A DNA stretch of 64,000 bases from Hordeum vulgare subsp. vulgare. Its lineage: Eukaryota; Streptophyta; Magnoliopsida; Poales; Poaceae. Below the pieces are notes generated by a model. That model did not search any database. It was not told where the DNA came from and saw only the letters and a list, made by a program, of their open reading frames with translations. Of the stretch, positions 20,354 to 31,356 are shown in pieces; the stretch's first letter is position 1; every line of letters begins with the position of its first letter. The stretch lies in NCBI RefSeq assembly GCF_904849725.1, contig NC_058518.1:10932147-10996146 (forward strand), given 5' to 3'. The translations under genes were made by a program, and so were the position numbers.

Positions 20354-21262
20354 CGATACTTCGAAAATTTCCAACCCAATTCGTCCATTTCTCTTCTTCT
20401 TCCTCTCGTTCTCCTGCCCGGCGCGACACAGCGACGAACTAACCGACGCCGTCAGGCTGCCCGCCGTCCTGCTCGCCGCCGCCTGCCGTCCTCCTCGCCG
20501 TCGGCCGTCCTCCTCGCCGCCGCGCCGTCCTGCTTGCCGCCGCGCCGTCCTCCTCGCCGCGCGCCGTCGACACCTCCGGCCGGTAAGCCCCCCTCCTCCT
20601 CCCCAACACTCCGGCCAGTATAGAAGAAAAGAAGAAAAAGGAGAAGAGAAGAAGAAAAAGGAGAAGAAAGGAAGAAAAGGAGAAGAAAAGAAGAAAAAGG
20701 AGAAGAAAAGAAGAAGAAAAAAGATTTTTTTTGTCATTTAATTCCTATTGTTATTAGGTTTGTGCTAGATTATTAGGGTTAGTAATATTTAGAATTAGGT
20801 TAGGGTTACAAGAAGAAGAAATATGAACAAAAATAAGAAAATAAGATTAGGAAAAATGAAAATAAGAAGAGGAGGAGAAGAAAAGAAGAAAAAGTGTATA
20901 TTGTATAGTGTATATGCTTAAGTGTATAGTGTATATAGTGTATAGTGTATAAGGAGAGGAGGAATTTTGCTATAGTGTGTATAGTGTATAGTGTATAAGA
21001 AAAGAAGAAAAGAAGAGGAGGAGAAGAGAAGAAAAGAAGAGGAGGAGAAGAAAAATGAAAATAAGAAGAGGAGGAATTTTGCTATTGTATAGTGTATATG
21101 CTTAAGTGTTAATAGTGTTTCTTAAATTATTGCTTAATTTTGCTATTGTATATTCTCAAGTCTTAATAGTTTAATTTTGCTATTGTATATGCTTAAGTGT
21201 TAATAGTTTATTTTTAGCAAGAAAATTAATAGAACTAGTTTATTTTTTTAGTTCATTTTACG
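20354..21262 (+). other. 5' leader exon and first intron of the Ptta-Ulp1 gene
   Basis: The leader is GC-rich, with repeated GCCGTCCTCCTCGCCGCC-type phrases at 20440-20575. After the GGTAAGCC donor comes an intron with GAA/AAG microsatellites (20620-21070) and many GTGTATAGTGTATA repeats. The same arrangement occurs inverted at 43930-44750. Confidence 0.5.
20620..21070 (+). repeat. Purine-rich GAA/AAG microsatellite tracts and TATAGTG repeats
   Basis: Long imperfect runs of AGAAGAAAAG and GAGGAGAAG alternate with TAGTGTATA repeats. Frames of charged or Phe/Ser-rich residues across this tract are artefacts of the repeat. Confidence 0.85.
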
Positions 21263-21565
21263 ATGCCTATCCAGCATCCTCGTCGTCGACTCGGCGGAGG
21301 ACACCTGCTTGATCAGAGGGGCCCTATCCGGGACTGGGCTCCGCCCGGCTGGTATTGGGAGGTGCCACCTTCCGGGGGGCGTAGGTTGGTGAGGAGCCAG
21401 CCCGTCGTTGACCCGATCCTTGTTTGGTGGCGGTCGCGTGGGCCAGTGAGGGTGCCGAGGCTTCCGGACGCCGCGGAGGTGGTACGTCACCGTGTCAGCG
21501 AGGAGGATGAGCACGTCTGTCGCTACATGGTTGCGTTGGAGGACAGGTTGATGTTATATGTATGA
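21263..21565 (+). CDS. Small ORF at the start of the Ptta-Ulp1 gene, function unknown
   Basis: The 100-codon frame begins MPIQHPRRRLGGGHLLDQR and has WAPPGWYWEVPP and a C-terminal SEEDEHVCRYMVALED. It is rich in Arg, Pro and Trp and has no domain I know. The inverted CACTA-5 copy (43607-43930) shares the frame but ends differently. There, about 120 bp are present after ...YMVALE that are missing here, and they supply another C-terminus. It may be an upstream exon of the Ptta gene or a separate small protein. Conservation in two copies supports it being coding. Confidence 0.5.
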   Translation: MPIQHPRRRLGGGHLLDQRGPIRDWAPPGWYWEVPPSGGRRLVRSQPVVDPILVWWRSRGPVRVPRLPDAAEVVRHRVSEEDEHVCRYMVALEDRLMLYV

Positions 21566-22460
21566 TAGAATTCGAGGAGTATTAGTGATAATATTCGACG
21601 ATGTCGGACAAAAGTGATGATGTATTAGCTTATAATTGAATGCATGCTAATTTGAATACTACTTTATTTTATGATTTGGTTTTGCTTATTGAATGCTCAA
21701 ATTGGAAAAGTACTCCTACTTTGAATACTATGCAGAAATCTAGGAGTCCCGAGTGGAGCCACGACCCGGGACTTAAGTTGTTTTGGAACGGAGTTCCTGA
21801 TAGAATAATTCTTTTTTGGTACAAAGTTAAGAGAATCCGTTTTTTGCAGAACTATGGATCCACATATCAAGAACCTCGAAGAGGAAGAACTTCTCGAAGA
21901 TATAATCAAAGACGGCCCCGACGTTGAACCAGCTGAATCTCCGTCGTCATATCTAAACCAGGACGTTGGAATGGAGGTTGAGCGACACGAAGATGAAGCC
22001 GATGGGGCAGGAGATAGGTCCAATGACGGAGAAGGCGATATCTCCACTGATGGAGAAGCCGGTGAAGAGGAGAAGTCCGGCGAGGTATACATATGAAGTT
22101 CGACAATCACTTGTAATATGTGAAAAATATTGGAGATAGCTCTATATTGCATACATATACATTCATTTGATGAATGTTTCTCCCTCTTAGGCCTCCACAT
22201 CGAGCAAAACTACGAAACAAGGCCTGACTAGAAAGTTGGATGCACGGACGCATTACACATTTGAGGTGATATTTCCTACGGGAGAACCCAAGCTTCCTAA
22301 GAATGCTGCTGACACATTCAAGAAGCAATGCGGAGTTCTCGTTAGGGATCACGTCCCGATCAGCGTTCGGGAGTGGAACAAGCGCAAAGGGGCAGCCCAT
22401 AGTTACTATGTCGCCCAAAGGTACAAAGATAATCTTTGGAATGATCTCATGTCACATTTC

Positions 22461-24272
22461 TGTTGGGGAACGTCGCATGGAAAACAAAAAATTGCCTACG
22501 CGCACGAAGACCTATCATGGAGATGTCCATCTACGAGAGGGGATGTGTGATCTACGTACCCTTGTAGACCGTACAGCAGAAGCGTTAGTGAACGCGGTTC
22601 ATGTAGTGGAACGTCCTCACGTCCCTCGATCCGCCCCGCGAACCGTCCCGTGATCAGTCCCACGATCTAGTGCCGAACGGACGGCACCTCCGCGTTCAGC
22701 ACACGTACAACTCGACGATGATCTCGGCCTTCTTGATCCAGCAAGAGAGACGGAGAGGTAGAAGAGTTCTCCGGAAGCGTGACGGCGCTTCGGAGGTTGG
22801 TGGTGATCTTATCTCAGCAGGGCTCCGCCCGAGCTCCACAGAAACGCGATCTAGAGGAAAAACCGTGGAGGTATGTGGTCGGGCTGCTGTGGAAAAGTCG
22901 TCTCAAATCAGCCCTAAAACCTCCGTATATATAGGGGGAGGAGGGGGAGCCTTTCCTTGGGGTCCAAGGACTCCCAAGGGGGTCGGCTGAGCCTAAGGGG
23001 GGAACCCTCCTCTTCCAAACCGAGTCCAACTAGGTTTGGAAGGAGGAGTCCTTCCCCCTTTTCCCACCTCCTCCTTTTTTTTTCTCTTTGGTTTTCTTCC
23101 TATGGCGCATAGGGCCTTCTTGGGCTGTCCCACCAGCCCACTAAGGGCTGGTGCGCCACCCCCAAGGCCTATGGGCTTCCCCGGGGTGGGTTGCCCCCCG
23201 GTGAACTCCCGGAACCCATTCGTCATTCTCGGTACATTCCCGGTAACTCCGAAAACCTTGCGGTAATCAAATGAGGTCATCCTATATATCAATCTTCGTT
23301 TCTGGACCATTCCGGAAACCCTCGTGACGTCCGTGATCTCATCCGGGACTCCGAACAACATTCGGTAACCAACCATATAACTCAAATACGCATAAAACAA
23401 CCTCGAACCTTAAGTGTGCAGACCCTGCGGGTTCGAGAACTATGTAGACATGACCCGAGAGACTCCTCGGTCAATATCCAATAGCGGGACCTGGATGCCC
23501 ATATTGGATCCTACATATTCTACGAAGATCTTATCGTTTGAACCTCAGTGCCAAGGGTTCATATAATCCCGTATGTCATTCCCTTTGTCCTTCGGTATGT
23601 TACTTGCCCGAGATTCGATCGTGAGTATCCGTATACCTATTTCAATCTCGTTTACCGGCAAGTCCCTTTACTCGTTCCGTAATACAAGATCCCGCAACTT
23701 ACACTAAGTCACATTGATTTAAAGGCTTGTGTGTGATGTTGTATTACCGAGTGGGCCCCGAGATACCTCTCCGTCACACGGAGTGATAAATCCCAGTCTC
23801 GATCCATACTAACTCAACGAACACCTTCGGAGATACCTGTAGAGCATCTTTATAGTCACCCAGTTACGTTGCGACGTTTGATACACACAAAGCATTCCTC
23901 CGGTGTCAGTGAGTTATATGATCTCATGGTCATAGGAACAAATACTTGACACGCAGAAAACAGTAGCAACAAAATGACACGATCAACATGCTACGTCTAT
24001 TAGTTTGGGTCTAGTCCATCACGTGATTCTCCTAATGACGTGATCCAGTTATCAAGCAACAACACCTTGTTCATAATCAGAAGACACTGACTATCTTTGA
24101 TCAACTGGCTAGCCAACTAGCGGCTTGCTAGGGCAGTGTTTTGTCTATGTATCCACACATGTATATAAGTCTTCATTCAATACATTTATAGCATAGATAA
24201 TAAACGATTATCTTGATACAGGAATTATAATAATAACTATATTTATTATTGCCTCTAGGCATAATTCCAACA
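22461..24272 (-). repeat. Copia 3' LTR
   Basis: 1812 bp, the downstream LTR relative to the coding strand. It ends at 24272, next to the polypurine tract. It differs from the other LTR in several indels, for example in a C run near 23190 and a T run near 23084. Confidence 0.93.
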
Positions 24273-24284
24273 GTCTCCCACTTG
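24273..24284 (-). other. Copia polypurine tract
   Basis: Read on the minus strand, AAGTGGGAGAC abuts the LTR start TGTTGG. It is the primer for plus-strand DNA synthesis in this family. Confidence 0.8.
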
Positions 24285-24315
24285 CACTAGAGTCAATAAT
24301 CTAGCCCTCACATCA

Positions 24316-24594
24316 TCATGTGAATTCCATTGTAATAAATCTAACACCCATACAGTTCTGGTGTTGATCATGCTTTGCCCGTGGAAGAGGTTTAGTCAGC
24401 GGGTCTGCTGCATTCAGATCCGTGTGCACTTTGCATATATTTACGTCCTCCCCTTCGACGTAGTTGCAGATGAGGTTGAAGCGTCGTTTGATGTGTCTGG
24501 ACTTCTTGTGAAACCGTGGTTCCTTTGCACCCGTGTTGTCACAGAACAAGGTCATTGGATTCAGTGCACTTGGCACCACTCCAAGATCCGTCAT
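24316..24594 (-). pseudogene. Copia polyprotein, end of RNase H
   Basis: The frame contains CDNTGA, then HKKSRHIKRRFNLI and HTDLNAADPLTKPL. These are the classic last motifs of copia RNase H (…DN.. A..L… H.R.KHI…H…., N.AD..TK.L). It is separated from the upstream RT/RNase H piece by an in-frame stop at about 24595. Confidence 0.85.
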
Positions 24595-24597
24595 GAT

Positions 24598-25344
24598 CTA
24601 CTTCATCCAGACACCCTCCTTAGCCGCCTCTGAGGCAGCCATGTACTCCGCTTCACATGTAGAATCTGCTACGACGCTTTGCTTGGAACTGCACCAGCTT
24701 ACCGCACCCCCATTAAGAATAAATACGTATCCGGTCTGCGACTTAGATTCGTCCGGATCTGTGTCAAAGCTTGCATCGACGTAACCCTTTACGGCGAGCT
24801 CTTCGTCACCTCCATACACGAGAAACATCTCCTTAGTCCTTTTCAGGTACTTCAGGATATTCTTGACCGCCATCCAGTGATCCACTCCTGGATTACTCTG
24901 GAACCTGCCTACCATACTTATGGCCAGGCTAACATCCGGTCTAGTGCACATCATTGCATACATGATAGAACCTATGGCTGAAGCATAGGGGACGGAGCGC
25001 ATATGCTCTCTATCTTCATCAGTTGCTGGGCACTGAGTCTTACTCAATCTCGTACCTTGTAAAACTGGCAAGAACCCTTTCTTGGACTGTTCCATTTTGA
25101 ACCTCTTCAAAACTTTATCAAGGTATGTGCTTTTTGAAAGTCTTATCAGGCGTTTTGATCTATCCCTGTAGATCTTAATGCCTAGAATGTAAGCAGCTTC
25201 TCCTAGGTCCTTCATAGAGAAACTTTTATTCATGTAATCCTTTATGCTCTCCAAAAACTCTACTTTGTTTCCAATCAGCAATATGTCATCCACATATAAT
25301 ATTAGAAACGCCACAGAGCTCCACTCACTTTCTTGTAAATACAA
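24598..25344 (-). pseudogene. Copia polyprotein, reverse transcriptase C-half and RNase H
   Basis: It carries the RT active-site motif LILYVDDILL, then SMKDLGEAAYILGIKI, RPDVSLAISMVGRF and the RNase H opening GYVDASFDTD with ADSTCEAEYMAASEA. The 5' border is a frameshift at about 25325 relative to the preceding segment. Confidence 0.88.
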
Positions 25345-26504
25345 GATTCTCCAACCACTTGTATAAACCCAAATGCTTTGATCACCTCACCAAAGCGTTT
25401 GTTCCAACTCCGAGATGCTTGCACCAGTCCATAAATGGATCGCTGGAGCTTGCACACCTTGTTAGCATTCTTAGGATCGACAAAACCTTCAGGTTGCATC
25501 ATATACAACTCTTCCTTAAGGAAACCGTTAAGGAACGCCGTTTTGACATCCATCTGCCAGATTTCATAATCGAAAAATGCAGCTATTGCTAACATGATTC
25601 TAACGGACTTAAGCATCGCTACGGACGAGAATGTCTCATCGTAGTCAACTCCTTGAACTTGTGAAAAGCCCTTTGCCACAAGTCGAGCTTTATAAACGGT
25701 CACATTGCCGTCAGCATCCGTCTTCCTCTTAAAGATCCATTTGTTCTGAATAGCCTTGCGGCCCTCAGGTAGTACTTCCAAAGTCCACACTTTGTTTTCA
25801 TACATGGATCCTATCTCGGACTTCATGTCTTCTAGCCATTTGTTGGAATCTGGGCCCACCATTGCTTCTTCATAATTTGCAGGTTCATTGTTGTCTAACA
25901 ACATGATTGACAAGACGGGATTACCGTACCACTCTGGAGCAGCACGTGGTCTCGTCGACCTGCGTGGTTCAACACAAACTTGAACCGGAGTTTCATGATC
26001 ATCATCATTAACTTCCTCCTCAACCGGCGTCGCAACGACAGAGGTTTCCCCTTGCCCTGCGCCACCATCTAGAGGGATGAGAGGTTCGACAACCTCATCA
26101 AGTTCTATCTTCCTCCCACTCAATTCTCTCGAGAGAAACTCCTTCTCGAGAAAAGCTCCGTTTTTAGCAACAAACACTTTGCCCTCGGATTTGAGATAGA
26201 AGGTGTACCCAACTGTCTCTTTTGGGTAACCTACGAAGATGCACTTTTCCTCTTTGGGTTCCAGCTTTTCAGGCTGAAGCTTTTTGACATAAGCATCACA
26301 TCCCCAAACTTTGAGAAACGACAACTTTGGCCTTTTGCCATACCACAGTTCGTATGGTGTCGTCTCAACGGATTTTGATGGTGCCCTATTTAAAATGAAT
26401 GCAGCTGTTTCTAATGCATAACCCCAAAACGATAACGGCAAATTGGTAAGAGACATCATAGATCGCACCATCTCTAATAAAGTACGATTACGACGTTCGG
26501 ACAC
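25302..26504 (-). pseudogene. Copia polyprotein, integrase C-part and reverse transcriptase N-half
   Basis: It starts in the integrase core at SERRNRTLLEMVRSMM (catalytic Glu), followed by LWYGKRPKLSFLKVWGCDAY. A Glu-rich linker and the RT start NKWIFKRKTDADGN, YKARLVAKGF and WQMDVKTAFLNG follow. It ends by frameshift. The preceding ~140 bp (26505-26642) still encode the second catalytic Asp region, SDHGGEY. Confidence 0.88.
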
Positions 26505-26642
26505 ACCATTACGCTGTGGTGTTCCACGCGGTGTTAACTGTGAAACAATTCCAGATTGTCTTAAGTGAGCACCAAACTCGAAACTCAGATATTCACCCCC
26601 ATGATCAGACCGTAGGAACTTGATCTTCTTGTTACGATGATT

Positions 26643-28277
26643 TTAAACTTCACTCTGAAATTGCTTGAACTTTACAAATGTTTCAGACTTGTGCTTCATT
26701 AAGTAGACATAACCATGTCTACTCAAATCGTCAGTGAAGGTGAGAAAATAACGATATCCGCCGCGTGCCTCTACGCTCATCGGACCACACACATCGGTAT
26801 GTATGATTTCCAACAAGTCACTTGCACGCTCCATTGTTCCGGAGAACGGAGTTTTAGTCATCTTGCCCATGAGGCATGGTTCGCACGTGTCAAGTGAATC
26901 CAAAAGTCCATCGGCATGGAGTTTCTTCATGCGCTTTACACCAATATGACCTAAGCGGCAGTGCCACAAAAATATGGCGCTATCATTGTTAACTCTAACT
27001 CTTTTGGTCTCAATGTTATGTATGTGTGTATCACTGTCAAGATTCAATATGAAAAATCCTCTCACATTGGGTGCATGACCATAAAAGATGTTACTCATAG
27101 AAATAGAACAACCATTATTCTCTGACTTAAAAGAGTAACCGTCTCGCAATAAACAAGATCCATATATAATGTTCATGCTCAACGCAGGCACTAAATAACA
27201 ATGATTCAAGTTCATAACTAATCCTGATGGTAACTGAAGTGAAACTGTGCCGACGGCGATTGCATCAACCTTGGAACCATTTCCTACGCGCATCGTCACT
27301 TCATCTTTCGCCAGCCTTCGTCTATTTCGCAGTTCCTGTTTCGAGTTGCAAATATGAGCAACAGAACCAGTATCGAATACCCAGGCACTACTACGAGAGC
27401 CGGTTAAGTGCACATCAATAACATGTATATCAAATATACCTGATTTTTCTTTGGCCGCCTTCTTATCAGCCAGATACTTGGGGCAATTGCGCTTCCAGTG
27501 ACCCATACCCTTGCAATAGCAACACTCTGTTTCAGGCTTAGGTCCAGCTTTGGGTTTCTTCGTCGGATTGGCAACATGCTTGCCGCTCTTCTTTGAATTA
27601 CCCTTCTTGCCTTTGCCGTTTCTCTTGAAACTAGTGGTCTTATTCACCATCAACACTTGATGCTCTTTGCGGAGTTCAGACTCTGCGACTTTCAGCATCG
27701 CAAACAACTCGCCGGGAGACTTGTTCATCCCTTGCATGTTGTAGTTCAACTCAAAGCCTTTATAGCTTGGCGGCAGTGATTGAAGGATTCTGTCAGTGAT
27801 AGCTTCTTGCGGGAGTTCAATCCCCAACTCAGCTAGACGGTTTGAGTACCCAGACATTTTGAGCACATGTTCACTGACAGACGAGTTCTCCTCCATCTTG
27901 CAAGCATAGAATTTATCGGAGGTCTCATACCTCTCGATCCGGGCGTTCTTCTGAAAGATAAACTTCAACTCTTGGAACATCTCAAATGCTCCATGACGCT
28001 CAAAGCGACGTTGAAGTCCCGGTTCTAAGCCATACAAGACTGCACATTGAACTACTGAGTAGTCCTCCTTACGTGCTAACCAAGCGTTCTTAACATCCTG
28101 ATCAGCCGTAGCGGGTGGTTCATCTCCTAGCACAGAATTAAGGACATAATCCTTCTTCCCAGCTTGTAATATTAGCTTAAGATTACGAGCCCAGTCTACA
28201 AAGTTGCTTCCATCATCTTTCAACTTAGCTTTCTCTAGGAACGTATTAAAATTCAGGGTGACTGTCGCGTGAGCCAT
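26643..28277 (-). pseudogene. Copia polyprotein, gag, protease and integrase N-part
   Basis: I choose ATG 28277 (MAHATVTLNF), eight codons inside the longest frame, because gag of this family starts there. Domains: UBN2-type gag, a zinc knuckle CYCKGMGHWKRNC, protease WVFDTGSVAHIC, GAG-pre-integrase (WHCRLGHIG, CLMGKMTKTPF) and the first integrase Asp (HTDVCGPM). The frame ends at a TAA (26640s) where the family reads through, so it is an inactivating nonsense change. Confidence 0.88.
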
Positions 28278-29516
28278 GATCGACAACACAAATATATTCA
28301 AAGTGGACTTAGACTATGTTCAAGATAATTAGAGTTTAACTTAATCAAATTACTCGCTAAACTCCCACTCAAAAAGTACATCTCTCTAGTCATTTGAGTG
28401 GTTCATGATCCACTTATACTAGCTCAAGTCCGATCATCACGTGAGTTGAGCATAGTTTCAGTGGTAAGCATCCCTATGCTAATCATATCATCTATATGAT
28501 TCACGATTAACCTTTCGGTCTCATGTGTTCCGAGGCCATGTCTGCACATGCTAGGCTCGTCAAGCTTAACCCGAGTGTTCCGCGTGCGCAACTGTTTTGC
28601 ACCCGTTGTATGTGAACATTGAGTCTATCACACCCGATCATCACGTGGTGTCTCGAAACGACGAACTGTAGCAACGGTGCACAGTCGGGGAGAACACAAT
28701 TTCGTCTTGAAATTTTAGTGAGAGATCACCTCATAATGCTACCGTTGTTCTAAGCAAAATAAGGTGCATAAAAGGATTAACATCACATGCAATTCATAAG
28801 TGACATGATATGGCCATCATCACGTGCTCCTTGATCTCCATCACCAAAGCACCGGCACGATCTTCTTGTCACCGGCGCCACACCATGATCTCCATCAACG
28901 TGTCGCCATCGGGGTTGTCGTGCTACTCATGCTATTACTACTAAAGCTACATCCTAGCAAAATAGTAAACGCATCTGCAAGCACAAACGTTAGTATAAAG
29001 ACAACCCTATGGCTCCTGCCGGTTGCCGTACCATCGACGTGCAAGTCGATATTATCTATTACAACATGATCATCTCATACATCCAATATATCACATCACA
29101 TCGTTGGCCATATCACATCACAAGCATACCCTGCAAAAACAAGTTAGACGTCCTCTAATTTTGTTGTTGCATGTTTTACGTGGTGACCATGGGTATCTAG
29201 TAGGATCGCATCTTACTTACGCAAACACCACAACGGAGATATATGAGTTGCTATTTAACCTCATCCAAGGACCTCCTCGGTCAAATCCGATTCAACTAAA
29301 GTTGGAGAAACTGACACCCGCCAGTCATCTTTGAGCAACGGAGTTACTCGCAGCGATGAAACCAGTCTCTCGTAAGCGTACGAGTAATGTCGGTCCGAGC
29401 CGCTTCGATCCAACAATACCGCGGAACCAAGAAAAGACTAAGGAGGGCAGCAAAACGCACATCACAGCGCACAAAAACTTTTGTGTTCTACTCGAAAAGA
29501 CATCTACGCATGAACC
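28278..29516 (-). other. Copia leader between primer-binding site and gag
   Basis: About 1.2 kb of untranslated leader with no conserved reading frame. It contains several CATCACGTG-type phrases. Frames at 28824-29069 and 29023-29334 are on the opposite strand and have no support. Confidence 0.6.
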
Positions 29517-29532
29517 TAGCTCATGATGCCAC
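29517..29532 (-). other. Copia primer-binding site
   Basis: On the minus strand GTGGCATCATGAGCT directly follows the 5' LTR. It resembles the initiator-methionine tRNA complement TGGTATCAGAGC with differences, which is usual for this family. Confidence 0.6.
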
Positions 29533-31356
29533 TGTTGGGGAACGTCGCATGGGAAACAAAAAATTTCCTACGCGCACGAAGACCTATCATGGTGATGTCC
29601 ATCTACGAGAGGGGATGTGTGATCTACGTACCCTTGTAGACCGTACAGCAGAAGCGTTAGTGAACGCGGTTGATGTAGTGGAACGTCCTCACGTCCCTCA
29701 TCCGCCCCGCGAACCGTCCCGCAATCAGTCCCATGATCTAGTGTCGAACGGACGGCACCTCCGCGTTCAGCACACGTACAACTCGACGATGATCTCGGCC
29801 TTCTTGATCCAGCAAGAGAGACGGAGAGGTAGAAGAGTTCTCCGGCAGCGTGAAGGAGCTCCGGAGGTTGGTGGTAATCTTATCTCAGCAGGGCTCCGCC
29901 TGAGCTCCGCTGAAACGCGATCTAGAGGAAAAACCGTGGAGGTATGTGGTCGGGCTGCCGTGGAAAAGTCGTCTCAAATCAGCCCTAAAACCTCCGTATA
30001 TATAGGGGGAGGAGGGGGAGCCTTACCTTGGGGTCCAAGGACTCCCAAGGGTGTCGGCCGAGCCTAAGGGGGGAACCCTCCCCTTCCAAACCGAGTCCAA
30101 CTAGGTTTGGAAAGAGGAGTCCTTCCCCCTTTTCCCACCTCCTCCCTTTTTTTTCCTTTTCTCTTTGATTTTCTTCCTATGTCGCATAGGGCCTTCTTGG
30201 GCTGTCCCACCAGCCCACTAAGGGCTGGTGCGCCACCCCCAAGGCCTATGGGCTTCCCCGGGGTGGGTTGCCCCCCCCCCCGGTGAACTCCCGGAACCCA
30301 TTCGTTATTCCCGGTACATTCCCGGTAACTCCGAAAACCTTCCGGTAATCAAATGAGGTCATCCTATATATCAATCTTCGTTTCCGGACCATTCCGGAAA
30401 CCCTCGTGACGTCCGTGATCTCATCCGGGACTCCGAACAACATTCAGTAACCAACCATATAACTCAAAGACGCATAAAACAACGTCGAACCTTAAGTGTG
30501 CAGACCCTGCGGGTTCGAGAACTATGTAGACATGACCCGAGAGACTCCTCGGTCAATATCCAATAGCGGGACCTGGATGCCCATATTGGATCCTACATAT
30601 TCTACAAAGATCTTATCGTTTGAACCTCAGTGCCAAGGATTCATATAATCACGTATGTCATTCCCTTTGTCCTTCGGTATGTTACTTGCCCGAGATTCGA
30701 TCGTCAGTATCCGTATACCTATTTCAATCTCGTTTACCGGCAAGTCTCTTTACTCGTTCCGTAATACAAGATCCCGCAACTTACACTAAGTCACATTGCT
30801 TGGAAGGCTTGTGTGTGATGTTGTATTACCGAGTGGGCCCCGAGATACCTCTCCGTCACACGGAGTGACAAATCCCAGTCTCGATCCATACTAACTCAAC
30901 GAACACCTTCGGAGATACCTGTAGAGCATCTTTATAGTCCCCCAGTTACGTTGCGACGTTTGATACACACAAAGCATTCCTCCGGTGTCAGTGAGTTATA
31001 TGATCTCATGGTCATAGGAACAAGTACTTGACACGCAGAAAACAGTAGCAACAAAATGACACGATCAACATGCTACGTCTATGAGTTTGGGTCTAGTCCA
31101 TCACGTGATTCTCCTAATGACGTGATCCAGTTATCAAGCAACAACACCTTGTTCATAATCAGAATACACTGACTATCTTTGATCAACTGGCTAGCCAACT
31201 AGAGGCTTGCTAGGGACAGTGTTTTGTCTATGTATCCTCACATGTATATAAGTCTTCATTCAATACATTTATAGCATGGATAATAAACGATTATCTTGAT
31301 ACAGGAATTATAATAATAACTATATTTATTATTGCCTCTAGGGCATGATTCCAACA
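29533..31356 (-). repeat. Copia 5' LTR
   Basis: 1824 bp, the upstream LTR relative to the coding strand. TG...CA termini are intact, and it is followed by the ATTTC duplication. Confidence 0.93.

Larger units (their letters stand above)
22461..31356 (-). mobile_element. Ty1/copia retrotransposon, Angela/BARE/WIS type
   Basis: On the minus strand the LTR opens TGTTGGAATTATGCC, the known start of the Angela/BARE/WIS family, and closes GTTCCCCAACA. Target duplication ATTTC is at 22456-22460 and 31357-31361. It is 8.9 kb long, in antisense orientation to the CACTA-4 gene it splits. My hand count gives roughly 48 substitutions between the ~1.8-kb LTRs, about 2.7%. At a commonly used grass rate (1.3e-8 per site per year) that suggests about one million years. 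Confidence 0.95.

Noticed and set aside
20345..20737. Minus-strand frame rich in Phe, Ser and Arg over the GAA tract
   Set aside because: It is the complement of a microsatellite and a GC-rich leader. The counterpart at 44425-44883 is equally low-complexity.
28824..29334. Plus-strand frames in the copia leader
   Set aside because: They are antisense to the element and lie in its untranslated leader.
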